64,000 bases of DNA from Cordylochernes scorpioides (GCA_030710605.1 CP092886.1:50398390-50462389); one strand, 5' to 3'. Positions 12,390 through 22,553 are shown, counted from the first letter of the stretch. Numbers and translations: made by a program. Notes: generated by a model not told the origin, from the sequence alone.

Positions 12390-13500
12390 AAGATGATTGC
12401 CAGACGGTATTTTCTGGTGGCCAGGCATAGACAGTAACATCGAGGAGTTAACTAGAGAATGTAGAGTATGCCAAGAATCGGCAAGCATGCCCCTGGCTAC
12501 CATCTCGGAATGGACTTGGCCCGAAAAACCGTGGCATCGACTTCATCTTGATCTAGCGGGTCCGTTCATGGGGAAAATGTTTTTGGTTCTCGTGGACGCA
12601 TACTTAAAGTGGATAGAAATTTTTATCATCAAAGATATTACCAGCAAAACGATTATAAATCATCTTAGAGAAATTTATGCCAGATTTGGATTGCCCTAAT
12701 ATTTGGTTACAGATAACGGAAGACAGTTTGTCTCTGGTGAATTCGAGCAATTTACCAAAATGAATAGTATACAGCACACTAAGACCAGTCCGTATAATCC
12801 TAGTACAAATGGTTTAGCTGAGAGATATGTAAGAGAGTTTAAAAACATTTTGAGAAAGAATAATGGGAAGGATGATTTAGAGACGAATCTACAAAGATTC
12901 CTATTTGCTCATAGAGCATTCCCCCAAACTGTAATAAAGGAATTCCCCGCGGAACTGCTAATGAAGAGAAGTTTGAGATCAAGATTCTCGAATTTAATAC
13001 CAAGATGGGAAATCCGCGAGAGGTATTTCATGAGGCCGTAAGAAGGTAGGAGCAGTTTACTACAGGTTGCGAGGTTTATTTCCGCAACTATCCAACTGGA
13101 CCTAAACGGTAAAAAGGTACCATTTTGAAATTATTGAGCTACCGTCACTACCTTATAAGTTGCGAGGGCGTCGTGTATAAGAGGCATATCAATCAATCGC
13201 GACCTGTGAGAAAGAAACAAGTGGAGACAAGAAATTTGATACTTCCTCGAACATCAGGAGAGAAGCCTGTAGGTGGAAGTCAGAAATAAAGTGAAGAGGA
13301 GGTTCCAGAGGTTACATCAGGAAACAAGGAGGAGACTGCTTCTGTGCACGTACCCTCTTGCACTCCTAGACCAGGGCCTGTTGCTGTGCACGTGCCCTCT
13401 TGCCCTCCTAAACCGGAGCCTGCCGCTGTGCAAGTGCCCGTCCGCAGTCCTAGACCTCAGAGAGCCAGGAAACCTCCAGACCGACTGGAGTATTATTAGG
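12390..13500 (+). pseudogene. Gypsy 1 integrase relic with repeated proline-rich tail
   Basis: The zinc-binding region is partly readable (CRVCQESA, 12397 on) and is followed by WPEKPWHRLHLDLAGPF. The catalytic core shows aspartates in HLDLAGP and VTDNGRQF and the glutamate in NGLAERYVREF (12703-13041). A stop near 12700 splits it. After a broken stretch, 13330-13500 encodes about three imperfect 14-residue proline-rich repeats (period about 42 bp) and a basic tail ending RARKPPDRLEYY just before the purine tract. Confidence 0.75.
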
Positions 13501-13507
13501 GGGGAGA

Positions 13508-13681
13508 TGTGTTTTGTATGTAAATAGATGAAGTTTATTTGCATTCTTTAAAGTCTCATTATGTAAGAATATATGTGTATATAAATTGGACATTTTTTGT
13601 TGGCCAAGCGAAAATAATAAGAGCTAAAAAAAAGAGTCATGGTCAAGTTTGAGTTGTTGTACATCTAATTACGACACAACC
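13508..13681 (+). repeat. 3' LTR of gypsy 1
   Basis: 174 bases from TGTGTTTTGTATG to ACACAACC; the last base differs from the 5' LTR. It carries an internal stretch (GCGAAAATAATAAGAGC and more) absent from the 5' LTR. Confidence 0.8.
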
Positions 13682-15540
13682 TTAACAACATCCATCCTCA
13701 CTGAAGACACAAAAGTTGCCTGTTATGCAGATTATATAGCCATATGGCACACAAGTAGCAGTATAGAAATATCAGAAAAATACTGAACACATCAATGAGA
13801 GGACTGGAGAAGTGGGCAATGAAACTCAAAATGACAATAAACCCAATAAACACAAACCTATAGGTCTCCTTCACTGACAGGAATAAGCATAAACAACCAT
13901 CTAATTGATAAAATTTGATCTCTAAATTACCTAGGTGTGATACTTGATGAGGAATTGCGATTTACAGAACACATAATTAGCCCCTCAAATAGAGCTACCA
14001 GAAACCTAAATATTCTGAGAAGGCTATATGGAACAAATTGGGGAGCAAAACCCAAAATTCTCAGAACAACATATATCACCTTAATAAGGCTAATAATGGA
14101 ATGTGCAACACCTGTTTGGGCTCACTCAAGTTCATCACTAAAAAGAAGACTAGACAGTGTTCAAGCAAAAGCGACCAAATTAATCACTGGTTCTGTTTCA
14201 AATACCAACAATTAGAAAATTCAGAGAGAATGTAGTTTAGACCTACTTGAAAGCAGAAGACAATTAAAAACAATGAAATTCACCAATAGCTTAAAAACTA
14301 AAGAAACCGAACACATATCCCATAGAACCCATTTAAATTGGACACAAAAATAAAGGCTCAAAAGATCTTCAACACTTCAGTACGACAACAATATTAGAAA
14401 GAGCATAAATAGGAAACATAATGAATTTCAAATTCGAGAATAACCAATATTTCCTACCCCATTGCCATCAAATTTAATCATCAATCTTAACCAAAATGAA
14501 CCCTGCAATAAAAAAAAAAGAGAACAAAAACATACTTAAAAAGAAAGGACTAGACACAATTGGTTTATGCGATCAGATACATTATTTAACAGCATATACA
14601 GATAGATCATCAGACCTTACCATAAGTAATGGAGGGGCTGGAATTAACATAATACTGCAAGATGGAACATACATCAAAATCAAAGAAGGAACAAGAAAGC
14701 TTTCGTTAAACTTCACTTGTGAACTGACAGCTATCTGGAAAGCTCTTGATGTATGCCTTAACCAACCATCCCTGCATCAAGCAGAAGGAATTATAATATA
14801 CAGTAAAACGACTTCATATCCGATCTAGAAGCAATTCAGAAGGGCAATACTATAATCACACAGAAAATACATTTATTACCTACTCAACTGATATCATTGG
14901 AGAATAACTGCATTCTACAATGGATTCCTGCCAGTGTTTTGATCGGGGTAATGAAATGGCAGTTGAATTTGCAAAGGAAGCCAGAAAGTTGAGCCAAAGG
15001 AAAGAACAAATGTCATTATTTGACGCTAATGCTTTTGCAAAATACAAGATAATTAAACAAAAAATAAGAAAAGACCAAAATGTGAAATAAACTCCGAGAG
15101 AAAAATGACAAAACTATAACAAGATTTAGAACAAAACATTATAAAGGATGACAATACATCCAGATGGCACATGAACCTTTAGAACATGCAACAACTGTCC
15201 TGGTGTGTAACTAACACCTACCCACATATTCTCATGCCCGCAGCCTTACAGAAAATTGACATGGACCCAGAGCAGCTGCTTTACACACCCAAGATAGTGG
15301 ACAATGCTGCTGCTGCTGTGATAGAGATGCATGGAGACATATGAGGCTCTTTATTGGACACGACAAAAACAACAACGGCATTCCAGAGTAAAATAAATCA
15401 ACAGAGATAGATAAATATTTTCATATAAATTTAAATAAATATAATCGATACTGAGAGAGAGTTGAATTTAAAAATTAGAAAATTATTATTTTCGAAATTT
15501 AAATAGCTGAGAGGATTCCAGCAAAGCGCATCTAAAATAT
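13682..15540 (+). pseudogene. Decayed non-LTR retrotransposon, RT end and RNase H (copy Y, 3' part)
   Basis: Continuation of the non-LTR ORF2 cut by gypsy 1. It starts with the RT catalytic region, where the usual ADD reads ADY (ACYADYIAIW near 13715). RT thumb (YLGVILDEELRF; 13937-14215) and RNase H (AYTDRSS, where the family has TDGSS; 14496-14828) follow, then the LLYTPKIVDNAAAAVIE tail near 15280. It is close to 2592-4388. Both end at the same point against the inverted repeat. Confidence 0.8.
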
Positions 15541-15544
15541 CAGT

Positions 15545-15947
15545 TTTTTTTTGCTACATGTTTTAATTTGCATTTACCTATTTTACATATCTCAGATTGT
15601 ATTTAAAAATCGTTAACCATTTCTTCTAACTTTTGGCGAAATGGTGTTTTATTAATTTATCATTTGATATTATTAGGGTTCTTTCCTGGTATTCAAAAAG
15701 AAAAAAAATACGTGTCGTTCAGTTATATTTTTCAATTTATCAAACAATTTGACCGCTGAATCGCTGATTCTGGTAGAGCGCCATCTAGCGAATAAAGTTG
15801 TAACTAATATCAATTTCGAATTTTTCATTATTTGCCATAAAAATCCCATTGCATCCTGAACACAATGGTGTTTACCGCATTGCTCTAGCGCAAATATTCG
15901 AGGAGTTATTAATTTTTAAAGTTGTGCGGGACTTTTGGATCACCCTG
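15545..15947 (-). repeat. Right terminal inverted repeat of composite copy Y
   Basis: Inverse of 4784-5190, ending GGATCACCCTG at 15947 and followed by TATATA. The shared end with copy X marks the right border of the composite unit. Confidence 0.75.
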
Positions 15948-16370
15948 TATATAGATTTTAAGATTTTTTAAAATAAAAAGGTAAGATTGATTGCTATGAA
16001 ATAAACTTTTATTTGTAGGCACGTAAGATAAAATTGTCAACGGCCTAAAATGTTAATATTCTTTTAAAATAAAATATATTTTCAAAGTGGTATTGTCTTG
16101 GAACTATTGTGGAAAGAAATGTATATTAAAATGTGGGTAAAAATAGAATTGTTATTGAATGAAAAAAAATATATATATACAAAATGCTGAGATATATACA
16201 CAATCTGAAATCTTCTAAAACATGGCTAAACCTGGTTTTTCTCGAGGTGGTTTCACATTGGAAACTCTGTCGTGTCAGGTCAAGTCGTGAGGAGTCTTTA
16301 GACTTAAACAGAGTATCTGATGAGAGACTACCTCTAGGAGAGAGGTTTAGGTGGTCCCTCATAGAAGACT
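15948..16370. other. No gene seen before the solo LTR
   Basis: AT-rich sequence with a moderately GC-balanced block at about 16195-16370 that contains an ATG-led open stretch (MAKPGFSRGG). It could be a first or untranslated exon of the dynein gene, but no donor in the right phase for the exon at 16676 was found. Confidence 0.3.
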
Positions 16371-16622
16371 TGTAGGGGTGTAGACAAGGTACTTGGTTAC
16401 ACTTAGGACAAGAGCCTTGCACTAACTAATTTATTAAAGCATAGGTTATATAAAGATTTAAAAAAAAAGGGAAAGAGAGGAAACAAAGAGGTTACATCCT
16501 CCGTAGAAGGTAAACAAAACAACAGCGTCGTTAGGCTAAACTTTACAGTCAGTAGGAGGGGGGGGCCGACGTCATCCTTCCGGTCACGTGTTATACTTGA
16601 GTGGCGGCGCTGGTGTCCAACA
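16371..16622 (-). repeat. Solo copia LTR
   Basis: 252 bases reading, on the - strand, TGTTGGACACC...CACCCCTACA. They match the LTRs of the copia element at 54371-58962. Five-base duplications AGACT lie on both sides (16366-16370 and 16623-16627). A lone LTR with a target duplication is the product of recombination between the two LTRs of a full insertion. It ends 53 bases before a dynein exon. Confidence 0.9.
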
Positions 16623-16675
16623 AGACTGTAATTTACTACGATAATATTCTTAAAAAGATACATTGTTGGTTTCAG

Positions 16676-16887
16676 ATAGTACAACTCCTGACGGAAAGCC
16701 GAAATTTGAAAAGCGTCTAAAGTTATCTTCTAAACAATCTTCACTTCCTGGAATTCGATCATCTCGCCCTCTACGTTCCCATGGCTCAAAGAAGTCCATA
16801 GTCATAGAAGTTAAAAAAAATGAAGGTCAAGATGAAGTGAAAGAAGAGAAAGCAAAGGAAGAGGAAAGTAAAACGGAATCTCTTGTG
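16676..16887 (+). CDS. DNAH10-like: Probable N-terminal exon of the axonemal dynein heavy chain
   Basis: Bounded by an acceptor (ggtttcag) and a donor (gtaagt at 16888), this exon gives about 70 residues. They are rich in Ser, Lys and Arg, then Glu and Lys (EKRLKLSSKQSSLPGIRSS, later EVKKNEGQDEVKEEKAKEEE). Axonemal dynein heavy chains often start with such a low-complexity region. It ends in phase 0, and the next exon (18720) begins in phase 0. It starts with two bases completing a split codon, so at least one earlier exon should exist; I did not find it. Assignment rests on position, strand and phase rather than on a domain. Confidence 0.55.
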
Positions 16888-18719
16888 GTAAGTTTGATAG
16901 GACTCTCTTTGAAGCTATTCAATTTTTGTGATGGAATCTTCAAAATACCCGTTGTTATAATGGAATATAACGAATAAAATAAATCAAATTCAGGAGCTCT
17001 TTATAGAGTATTTTAGTATCTAAAAAATATGTATTTAAGGAAATAAATTTCTCGGCATAATAAATTCTCAAGAACATTATATAAAACTATATTAATTCAA
17101 CACCAAACTTATCCTCATATATTTTTAAATTTTGAAACACGAGTTTAATGTCTCTATTTATGGTGTTTAGTTCAAGTGTCTATTTTGACGGGAGAGGCGA
17201 CCTTCATTTTTATAGATCAAGCACACACACACAAAATTCCGTTTTTTATTTCATTAAATGATGAGGAATTAGCGCAGAGAGAGAAAATTCTAGGATAAAA
17301 TAATAAAATCTCTCCATAGATAATAATTTAGTCAGTAATACCTATTTTTACGTCTAAATATCTTTTAAATAGATATTTATTACGCCATCAAATTTAAGTA
17401 TGTAGATTATCTTTCAAGTACTTTCCAATTACCCAGAACGTATACTTTTAAAGTAAGAGGCGCGTGCTGGACTTTAGGCATAATATTTTGTTATATAGTC
17501 TTAAATAAAGCTTTATACGTCTACAATCCAACATACTACGTGAGTAATGGATTAAAGGTCAACAACACTTAGGTTCGATTCTATGGCATAGAAACGGCTG
17601 ATTGAAAATAAAAAATTGCATCAATACCTCTTTATCCATCTTAGACAGGTTCATCACACCAGTAAGTGCAAGTAACCTGAACTTATTCTGTCACCTTGAG
17701 AATGAATAGTCGAACCTATTGTATGCGTAAACATGTGGTGTACTTACGGTATAAAAATCCGAGAACCTCTACTCATTATGATTCATGGCCTTTTTACAAA
17801 CACCTGTTCTGTTTACTAATGTTGGTGGTGGTGTCTTGTCCAAAAAATGTGATGTTCAAACAGCAGTCTACTCAGCCTTCCCATTTTCTTCTGGGTTCCA
17901 TTTATGTTTAATTGTAACATGTTTAGGGTCCTCGTATCATATTTCCCCCTAATGTTGGTTAAACAGGCCTTTGTAGATCTTGCATTGTTTTTTAAGAGGA
18001 AGAAATTTGCTCTAAAAATATTTGTTTAAAAAAATTGCCACATTTACAGAAGTTCCTTTTTCATAGTATAATTAAAACAACAGAATCAAGATAAAAACCT
18101 TTCAATGTGAACTATATAAGGAGGGTGTAAAATACAATAATTGTAGTAATCTGGTAGATTAAATTGGCATAACTCTGGAAAGATCCACCACGGGTGAGTC
18201 AAGCCATCCCAAATCTTCACCATTATCAGTTCACTTATTGTAAAAATTCGTCATATTTGATGAAAAAAATATAGTGATAATAATTCCATACTATTTAGAA
18301 TAAAGATGACATTATATTTGCATATGTGTACAAGGTATCTATGCTATTCTCCAGGCTCAAAGAAGCCTGTTTAATATTGAAACATCATGCTTGATTGACA
18401 TAAACACAATTCTTTCTGCGAAACATTCACTAGAACAGCATATATAAATAAGGAAGGTTCAATGTGCACTTTCACTCTTTCTCATTTAAACTTCTAATAA
18501 TAAATTCATGAATTTATCAAGTAAGTGTATGGATAAAGTTGCATCTCAAATTAGGGGCTATTATAAGCCTATTAAAATTAAAACATTAATCTATGCAAAT
18601 ATGTAAATATAAACCGTTTAAGGCTACGTTTTATGTTTACTGATCATGTTATTTCATCATAGGTATTTGTTATAATAAATATGTTTATATATATAATTTA
18701 ATATTGATTTTTCTTTCAG
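16888..18719 (+). other. Intron with one dispersed repeat
   Basis: Interval between two dynein exons. No coding signal was seen. A repeat at about 18378-18590 is described separately. Confidence 0.5.
18378..18590 (+). repeat. Dispersed direct repeat, copy 1
   Basis: About 210 bases resembling 22162-22375 in the same orientation (ATCATG-TTGATTGAC, then GCATATATAAATA-GGAA, then TAAACTTCTAATA). A TATA-like core and a downstream T-rich stretch are conserved. The family is not recognised. Confidence 0.6.
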
Positions 18720-18941
18720 AAATTTGAGACGAGATGCATCAGAGATGAAGTTATTACAATGGCAACTTTCCCCAATGAGAAGATGTATAAAGCCAAACAT
18801 TTTCTATTCTTCGGTCGAAAAGGTTCATACCGGAAGCCAATCAAGAACAACAACGATGTCTTTAGATATTTCGTTCCAAAACTTTTCTTTGGCTTCACCA
18901 GCGGGGATACGGCTTTCAACCTCGCCATGCTGATGCAACGA
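18720..18941 (+). CDS. DNAH10-like: Axonemal dynein heavy chain exon, N-terminal tail
   Basis: A 74-codon exon with acceptor ttctttcag and donor gtaagt, both in phase 0. It encodes KFETRCIRDEVITMATFPNE and continues through KHFLFFGRKGS to FNLAMLMQR. The pattern of a short segment ending in a hydrophobic FFxR-like strand, followed by a helix, fits the extreme N-terminal region of axonemal dynein heavy chains. Alone it would be hard to identify. Its phase, strand and position before a clear dynein tail exon make the assignment likely. Confidence 0.6.
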
Positions 18942-19000
18942 GTAAGTTTTCAGGCGCCGCTTTGGGTTTTAACATATATCCTAATCCCCTCTGGTTGCAG

Positions 19001-19054
19001 ATCCTTGTGCCGCTCACCCTCAAACATTACCATAAGAAACTTAGTAAACCAAGG
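19001..19054 (+). CDS. DNAH10-like: Small axonemal dynein heavy chain exon
   Basis: Eighteen codons (ILVPLTLKHYHKKLSKPR) between acceptor ctggttgcag and donor gtattt, phase 0 on both sides. The intron before it is only 59 bases. It continues the helix begun in the exon at 18720. Confidence 0.55.
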
Positions 19055-19211
19055 GTATTTATACTTTTTTATATATTACGCACATATATACTTATCAATT
19101 ATTTTTTGGTTTCATATATATATATAAAGGTTTTATAATATTTTTCAAAGAAATTTATAGAAAATTTCGATGTCGAATTGAGAGTATAATGTCAGTATAG
19201 AAAGCTATTAC

Positions 19212-19646
19212 TGAACGAATAAGTAGAATTAAATATAATTTATATGAAAAGTAGTTGTAAATTAATGATGATTAAAAACAAATTATAAAATATTATTATT
19301 TGGGTATCAAAAAAGTTTTAATTTTTTATGTAACAATATAGGTTTATAACAAGTTCACGCTTTTACCTCGGCCGTTACGCGTCATTTAAGCAGAACATAG
19401 AAAAAAAATGGAAGAATTGAAGATATTAGGGTAGAAAAAATACAAAGACAGAACCATGTAATATTTTTATCAAACAATTTAAAGTTATTAAGAAAGAAAA
19501 TTTTTTTTTTTCAATTTTATAACCCTATATTGTTACATAAAAAATAAAACCTTTTTGATACCCAAATAATATTTTATAATTTGTTTTTAATCATCATTAA
19601 TTTACAACCATCTATCATATAAATTATATTTAGCTCTACTTATATA
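19212..19646. mobile_element. Hairpin MITE
   Basis: Two inverted arms of about 130 bases (about 19212-19345 and 19520-19646) pair almost fully. They share ATGTAACAATATAGG outside-in and TTTGGGTATCAAAAAAG. About 170 unpaired bases separate them. There is no ORF. It is a non-autonomous foldback element in a dynein intron; the superfamily is unknown. Confidence 0.65.
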
Positions 19647-19682
19647 TATATATTACATAAAATAAAAGAGCTATTTGTTGAG

Positions 19683-20035
19683 CAGTCGTGGCATAAATAT
19701 TGAAATAACAATAATAATAGTTTTGATAAAAGATTGCTTTAATTGAGCTAAGAAATATAAAAACATAATTGGATAAAAGTATTGCCTGGCTTAAGGCGTA
19801 AGAATAAAAAAAAAAGAAAAGCTTATTTACATAATGTACAAAAGTTTTGGGTCGGCCCACGGGGAAGAACAACAACGAGTTTTTATATGGGAAGCATGAC
19901 CTCTGGCGGTCGTTTTAACAGAGTATTTGTATCGTATGAAATTATAATTTTAAATAAAATAACACTTTAATATATAATATTTTTAAATAAAATATTTCAA
20001 TATAACATTTTAAATAATATCTTAATATAACATAT
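19683..20035 (-). mobile_element. Internally deleted relative of the gag-only element
   Basis: On the - strand this copy has the same 5' region as the element to its right (CGACCGCCAGAGGTCA, then GTTGTTGTTCTTCCCCG). It then jumps directly to that element's 3' region (CGACCCAAAACTTT..., TTACGCCTTAAGCCAGGC, ending at GCCACGACTGC). The ORF between is missing. The jump lies at TTCCCCG-TGG-C, a sequence present on both sides of the ORF in the larger element (about 20150 and 21685). The deletion can be explained by recombination or slippage between those short repeats. It lies head to head with the larger element around a palindrome at about 20024-20047. Confidence 0.65.
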
Positions 20036-21870
20036 ATATGTTATATTAAAATATTTTATTTATAAAAAAATATAATTTCATAGATATAAATACTCTGTAT
20101 AAATCGACCGCCAGAGGTCACGCTTTCTCTATAAATACTCATTGTTGTTGTTCCCCGTTGGTCAGTCGGGTAATCGCTCTTGACATGAATCCTGCCAAGA
20201 AGAAAAAGAAGGCCTACAAGCCTACAACCCGCATCGTGAACGTCGCCGACCTGGAGAGGGAAGATGAGATGGTGATCTCACGCAACTGCAGCATCCTGAG
20301 CTCCATTGGCCATCCTGCCCTGAAATCCCTGCATGAGGACCTGATACGCTACATCGCCTCGCGGACTGAAATGATCAAGGCCCTCGCTACCAATGTAGAG
20401 AACCTCACTGACACCCTCGAGTCCTTCGCAGAGTTGGACGAAATTGAGGAGGCCAACAAGCCCAAGACTGCTTGCCGCGGCACTCAAACCTGCCCTGCTC
20501 CTTCCTGCAATGAAACCAGCTCCCAGACTGACCCAATCAAGCCCGCCACTCCTGCTCCTGCTGCTCTCCCTGCCAAGAAGCCTGCCTCCTCCCTGCCTGC
20601 TCCTGCTCCAACCAAAAGGAAGCAGTCTGAAGCTCCCAACCCGCCTGCAAAGAGGACAAACCTGAATGGTCCTTCAAAACCTGTGCCTTTCCACGTCTCC
20701 AAGCCTGCGGCCGCCCAAGTGATCCTTCATGGAGAAAAATCGGCGGCCCACACAGTGGTCATCTCAGATGACCCACAGGCTGACCCAAGGGAGATGCTGA
20801 AAACAGTCCGCGCTGCTCACACTCTCCCCCAAGGCGTTTGGGCCTCCCTGCGCACCAAGGGGAAGCTGGTCCTCCATTCCAGCAATCCTGACACCATCCC
20901 TGAGGTTACAACCTCCCTGGCCAGCAAGTTGAATGGAATGAAGGTCCGCCAGCAGAAGGAGATCCTGCCACGGATCTGCCTCTTCAAAGTGGATGAGGAG
21001 ACATCCAACTCCACAATTGAGGAGACATTCCTGGAAACCGCTGCTGTTAGAAAACTTCCTGGGGACAAGGTGGTGCGCGTGGCGCACCGTTCTGCACCCA
21101 GAAACGGGACCTGCACCGCCTTCATCGAGGTGGACCTCAAGACCTTTAGAGCCCTGGGCGTTCGCGGGAGGATCGTGGTGGATGGAGTAATCCTCAACTT
21201 CGAGGAGTCCATCCGCGCCCGCGTCTGCTTCCGCTGTTGTGGCTTCGGCCACAACTCTGCCCAATGCACCAGAGCTCCTAAGTGCTTCCACTGCGGTGAA
21301 GACGGCCATGAAGGCCGAACCTGCCCATCCATTGCTGACCAGCGCACCTCCAAATGTGCCAACTGCTGCTCCCAGGGCCTTCCTGACAAGCACGAGGCGA
21401 GAGCCTCAAGCTGCCCCATCCTGAAGTCTAGGGCCCTCAAGTTCTAGGCTTCAAGGACCTTCTGCCTCCATTATCATCTGCCACTTCTCCTGGATTCCTG
21501 GCCTATTCAACGCACCCGCCTCACTGCACCCTGGCGCTATTCCCCTGCTTGCCCAACGTTTCTACCACCCCTGCGAGACATCTCCTGCTTCCACATCCTA
21601 GGGTCCCTTGCCACCTGACATCGATTTTGGGCTCAAAATCATAACTTTTGGTTAGTAGCCCGTAAATAAAGATATTTTCTCTTCCCCGTTGGTCGACCCA
21701 AAACTTTGTAATTATGTAAATAATATTTTGTTTTATTTATTCTTACGCCTTAAGCCAGGCAGTAATTTTACCAAGTTATGTTTATCCTATAGCTCAATTA
21801 AAACAATATCTGATCAAAACCATTATTATTCTTTCAAGATTTTAGCCACGACTGCACCACCATAGCATAA
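20036..21870 (+). mobile_element. Gag-only retroelement-like unit
   Basis: A unit of about 1.8 kb with a 5' region of about 150 bases, one intact GC-rich ORF (20185-21447) and a 3' region of about 420 bases with AATAAA (about 21665). Its 3' half (about 21688-21870) is an inverted copy of 19683-19850. Its 5' region is an inverted copy of about 19850-19960. No RT, endonuclease, transposase or poly-A tail was seen. Gag-only retroelements exist (for example HeT-A of Drosophila), but kinship is not shown here. Confidence 0.55.
20185..21447 (+). CDS. Intact retrotransposon-type Gag/ORF1 protein with zinc knuckles
   Basis: An unbroken 420-residue ORF. The start chosen is the ATG at 20185 (MNPAKKKKKAYKP); the frame is open upstream but has no other ATG there. 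The N terminus is basic. A helical part (residues about 30-95) precedes a long Pro/Ala/Lys-rich linker (about 110-180). A folded region (about 205-335) resembles the RRM-like domain of ORF1 proteins. The C-terminal 90 residues hold zinc knuckles: CFRCCGFGHNSAQC, CFHCGEDGHEGRTC, and a third CANC...H...C arrangement. This is the layout of ORF1p of jockey/I/R1-type elements, which binds RNA. Its GC content is far above its surroundings. Intactness among so many broken ORFs suggests recent arrival or continuing selection. No ORF2 follows. Confidence 0.8.
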   Translation: MNPAKKKKKAYKPTTRIVNVADLEREDEMVISRNCSILSSIGHPALKSLHEDLIRYIASRTEMIKALATNVENLTDTLESFAELDEIEEANKPKTACRGTQTCPAPSCNETSSQTDPIKPATPAPAALPAKKPASSLPAPAPTKRKQSEAPNPPAKRTNLNGPSKPVPFHVSKPAAAQVILHGEKSAAHTVVISDDPQADPREMLKTVRAAHTLPQGVWASLRTKGKLVLHSSNPDTIPEVTTSLASKLNGMKVRQQKEILPRICLFKVDEETSNSTIEETFLETAAVRKLPGDKVVRVAHRSAPRNGTCTAFIEVDLKTFRALGVRGRIVVDGVILNFEESIRARVCFRCCGFGHNSAQCTRAPKCFHCGEDGHEGRTCPSIADQRTSKCANCCSQGLPDKHEARASSCPILKSRALKF

Positions 21871-22161
21871 TCATCAAGATGATCCAAAACAACAGAAATA
21901 ATATCTTTTTTTTTATATTATAAGATATATATATAATTAGGACTGTTCACACTTTAACAAAACTACTATATAATATACCCCTTAATCTCTCTCTCTATAT
22001 ATAAAGATCAACGTATGTATGTCTATTTGTTCCGCTTATACGTTTCCTAATATTTAATCAATCTAGCTGAAGTTTTATCACATTTTCAACCAAGAAGAAA
22101 TAAAATTAACCAAGCACTAAACTAATTTACATATTTATAGCCAGAAAATGAAGAGAATAAT

Positions 22162-22375
22162 ATTGAAGCATCATGTTTGATTGACCTATATAAGCACAAT
22201 TATTTCTGCATAACATTTACTCGAGCAGCATATATAAATAGGGAAGTCTCAAAATGCACTTTCGATTTTTTCCATATAAACTTCTAATACTAAATTCGTT
22301 TATTTAACAAGTGGGTGTATAGATGAAGTTGTATCTTAAATTAAGAACTATTAAACCTATTAAAATTGACCCAAT
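22162..22375 (+). repeat. Dispersed direct repeat, copy 2
   Basis: Second copy of the repeat at 18378-18590, same orientation, about 3.8 kb downstream. Both contain GCATATATAAATA followed by GGAAG. Confidence 0.6.
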
Positions 22376-22553
22376 AGCTAATCTATACTTTTTTGTAATA
22401 GAAGTATGGTAGTTGATCTGGAAGGAATTCAACCTCATAATTTGGAATATGCCAAGTATTATATTAAATTGCTTATTTTGTGATCATCAAAGCCGGTGCT
22501 TATATTCCTGCATTATGTTTGCTAATAATGAATTCTTACTATAATACTAGAAC

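Larger units (their letters stand above)
9312..13681 (+). mobile_element. Ty3/gypsy LTR retrotransposon 1
   Basis: A complete but inactive gypsy-type element inserted into the non-LTR relic. The 5' LTR is 9312-9450 (TGTTG...CAACA) and the 3' LTR 13508-13681. A purine tract (AGGGGGGAGA) precedes the 3' LTR. The five bases TTAAC occur on both sides (9307-9311 and 13682-13686) and mark the target duplication. The broken non-LTR RT resumes in order after it. The 3' LTR contains about 33 extra bases relative to the 5' LTR and the two differ at several positions, so the insertion is not recent. Confidence 0.85.
4784..15947. mobile_element. Composite element Y: mariner-like TIRs and transposase carrying a non-LTR retrotransposon, with a gypsy insert
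   Basis: An 11.2-kb unit bounded by inverted repeats of about 400 bp (4784-5190 and 15545-15947), each beginning CAGGGTGATCC and flanked by TATATA. Inside, in order, are a mariner-like transposase relic on the - strand, a non-LTR endonuclease/RT/RNase H relic on the + strand, and a gypsy element (9312-13681) interrupting the latter. Copies X (to 4777) and Z (from 61541) share its internal junctions. This implies that the mixed unit moved or was duplicated as one piece. Without the gypsy insert it is about 6.8 kb. Confidence 0.6.

Noticed and set aside
16207..16265. Possible first dynein exon starting MAKPGFSRGG
   Set aside because: No donor gives the phase needed by the exon at 16676, and the solo LTR lies between. 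Left as an open possibility only.
20764..21440. Long - strand ORFs opposite the gag gene
   Set aside because: They are shadows of the GC-rich + strand gene, with no domain or transcription signals.
18378..22375. LTR retrotransposon bounded by the two 210-bp repeats
   Set aside because: The interval contains dynein exons and two other elements, with no gag-pol in the right place and no target duplication.
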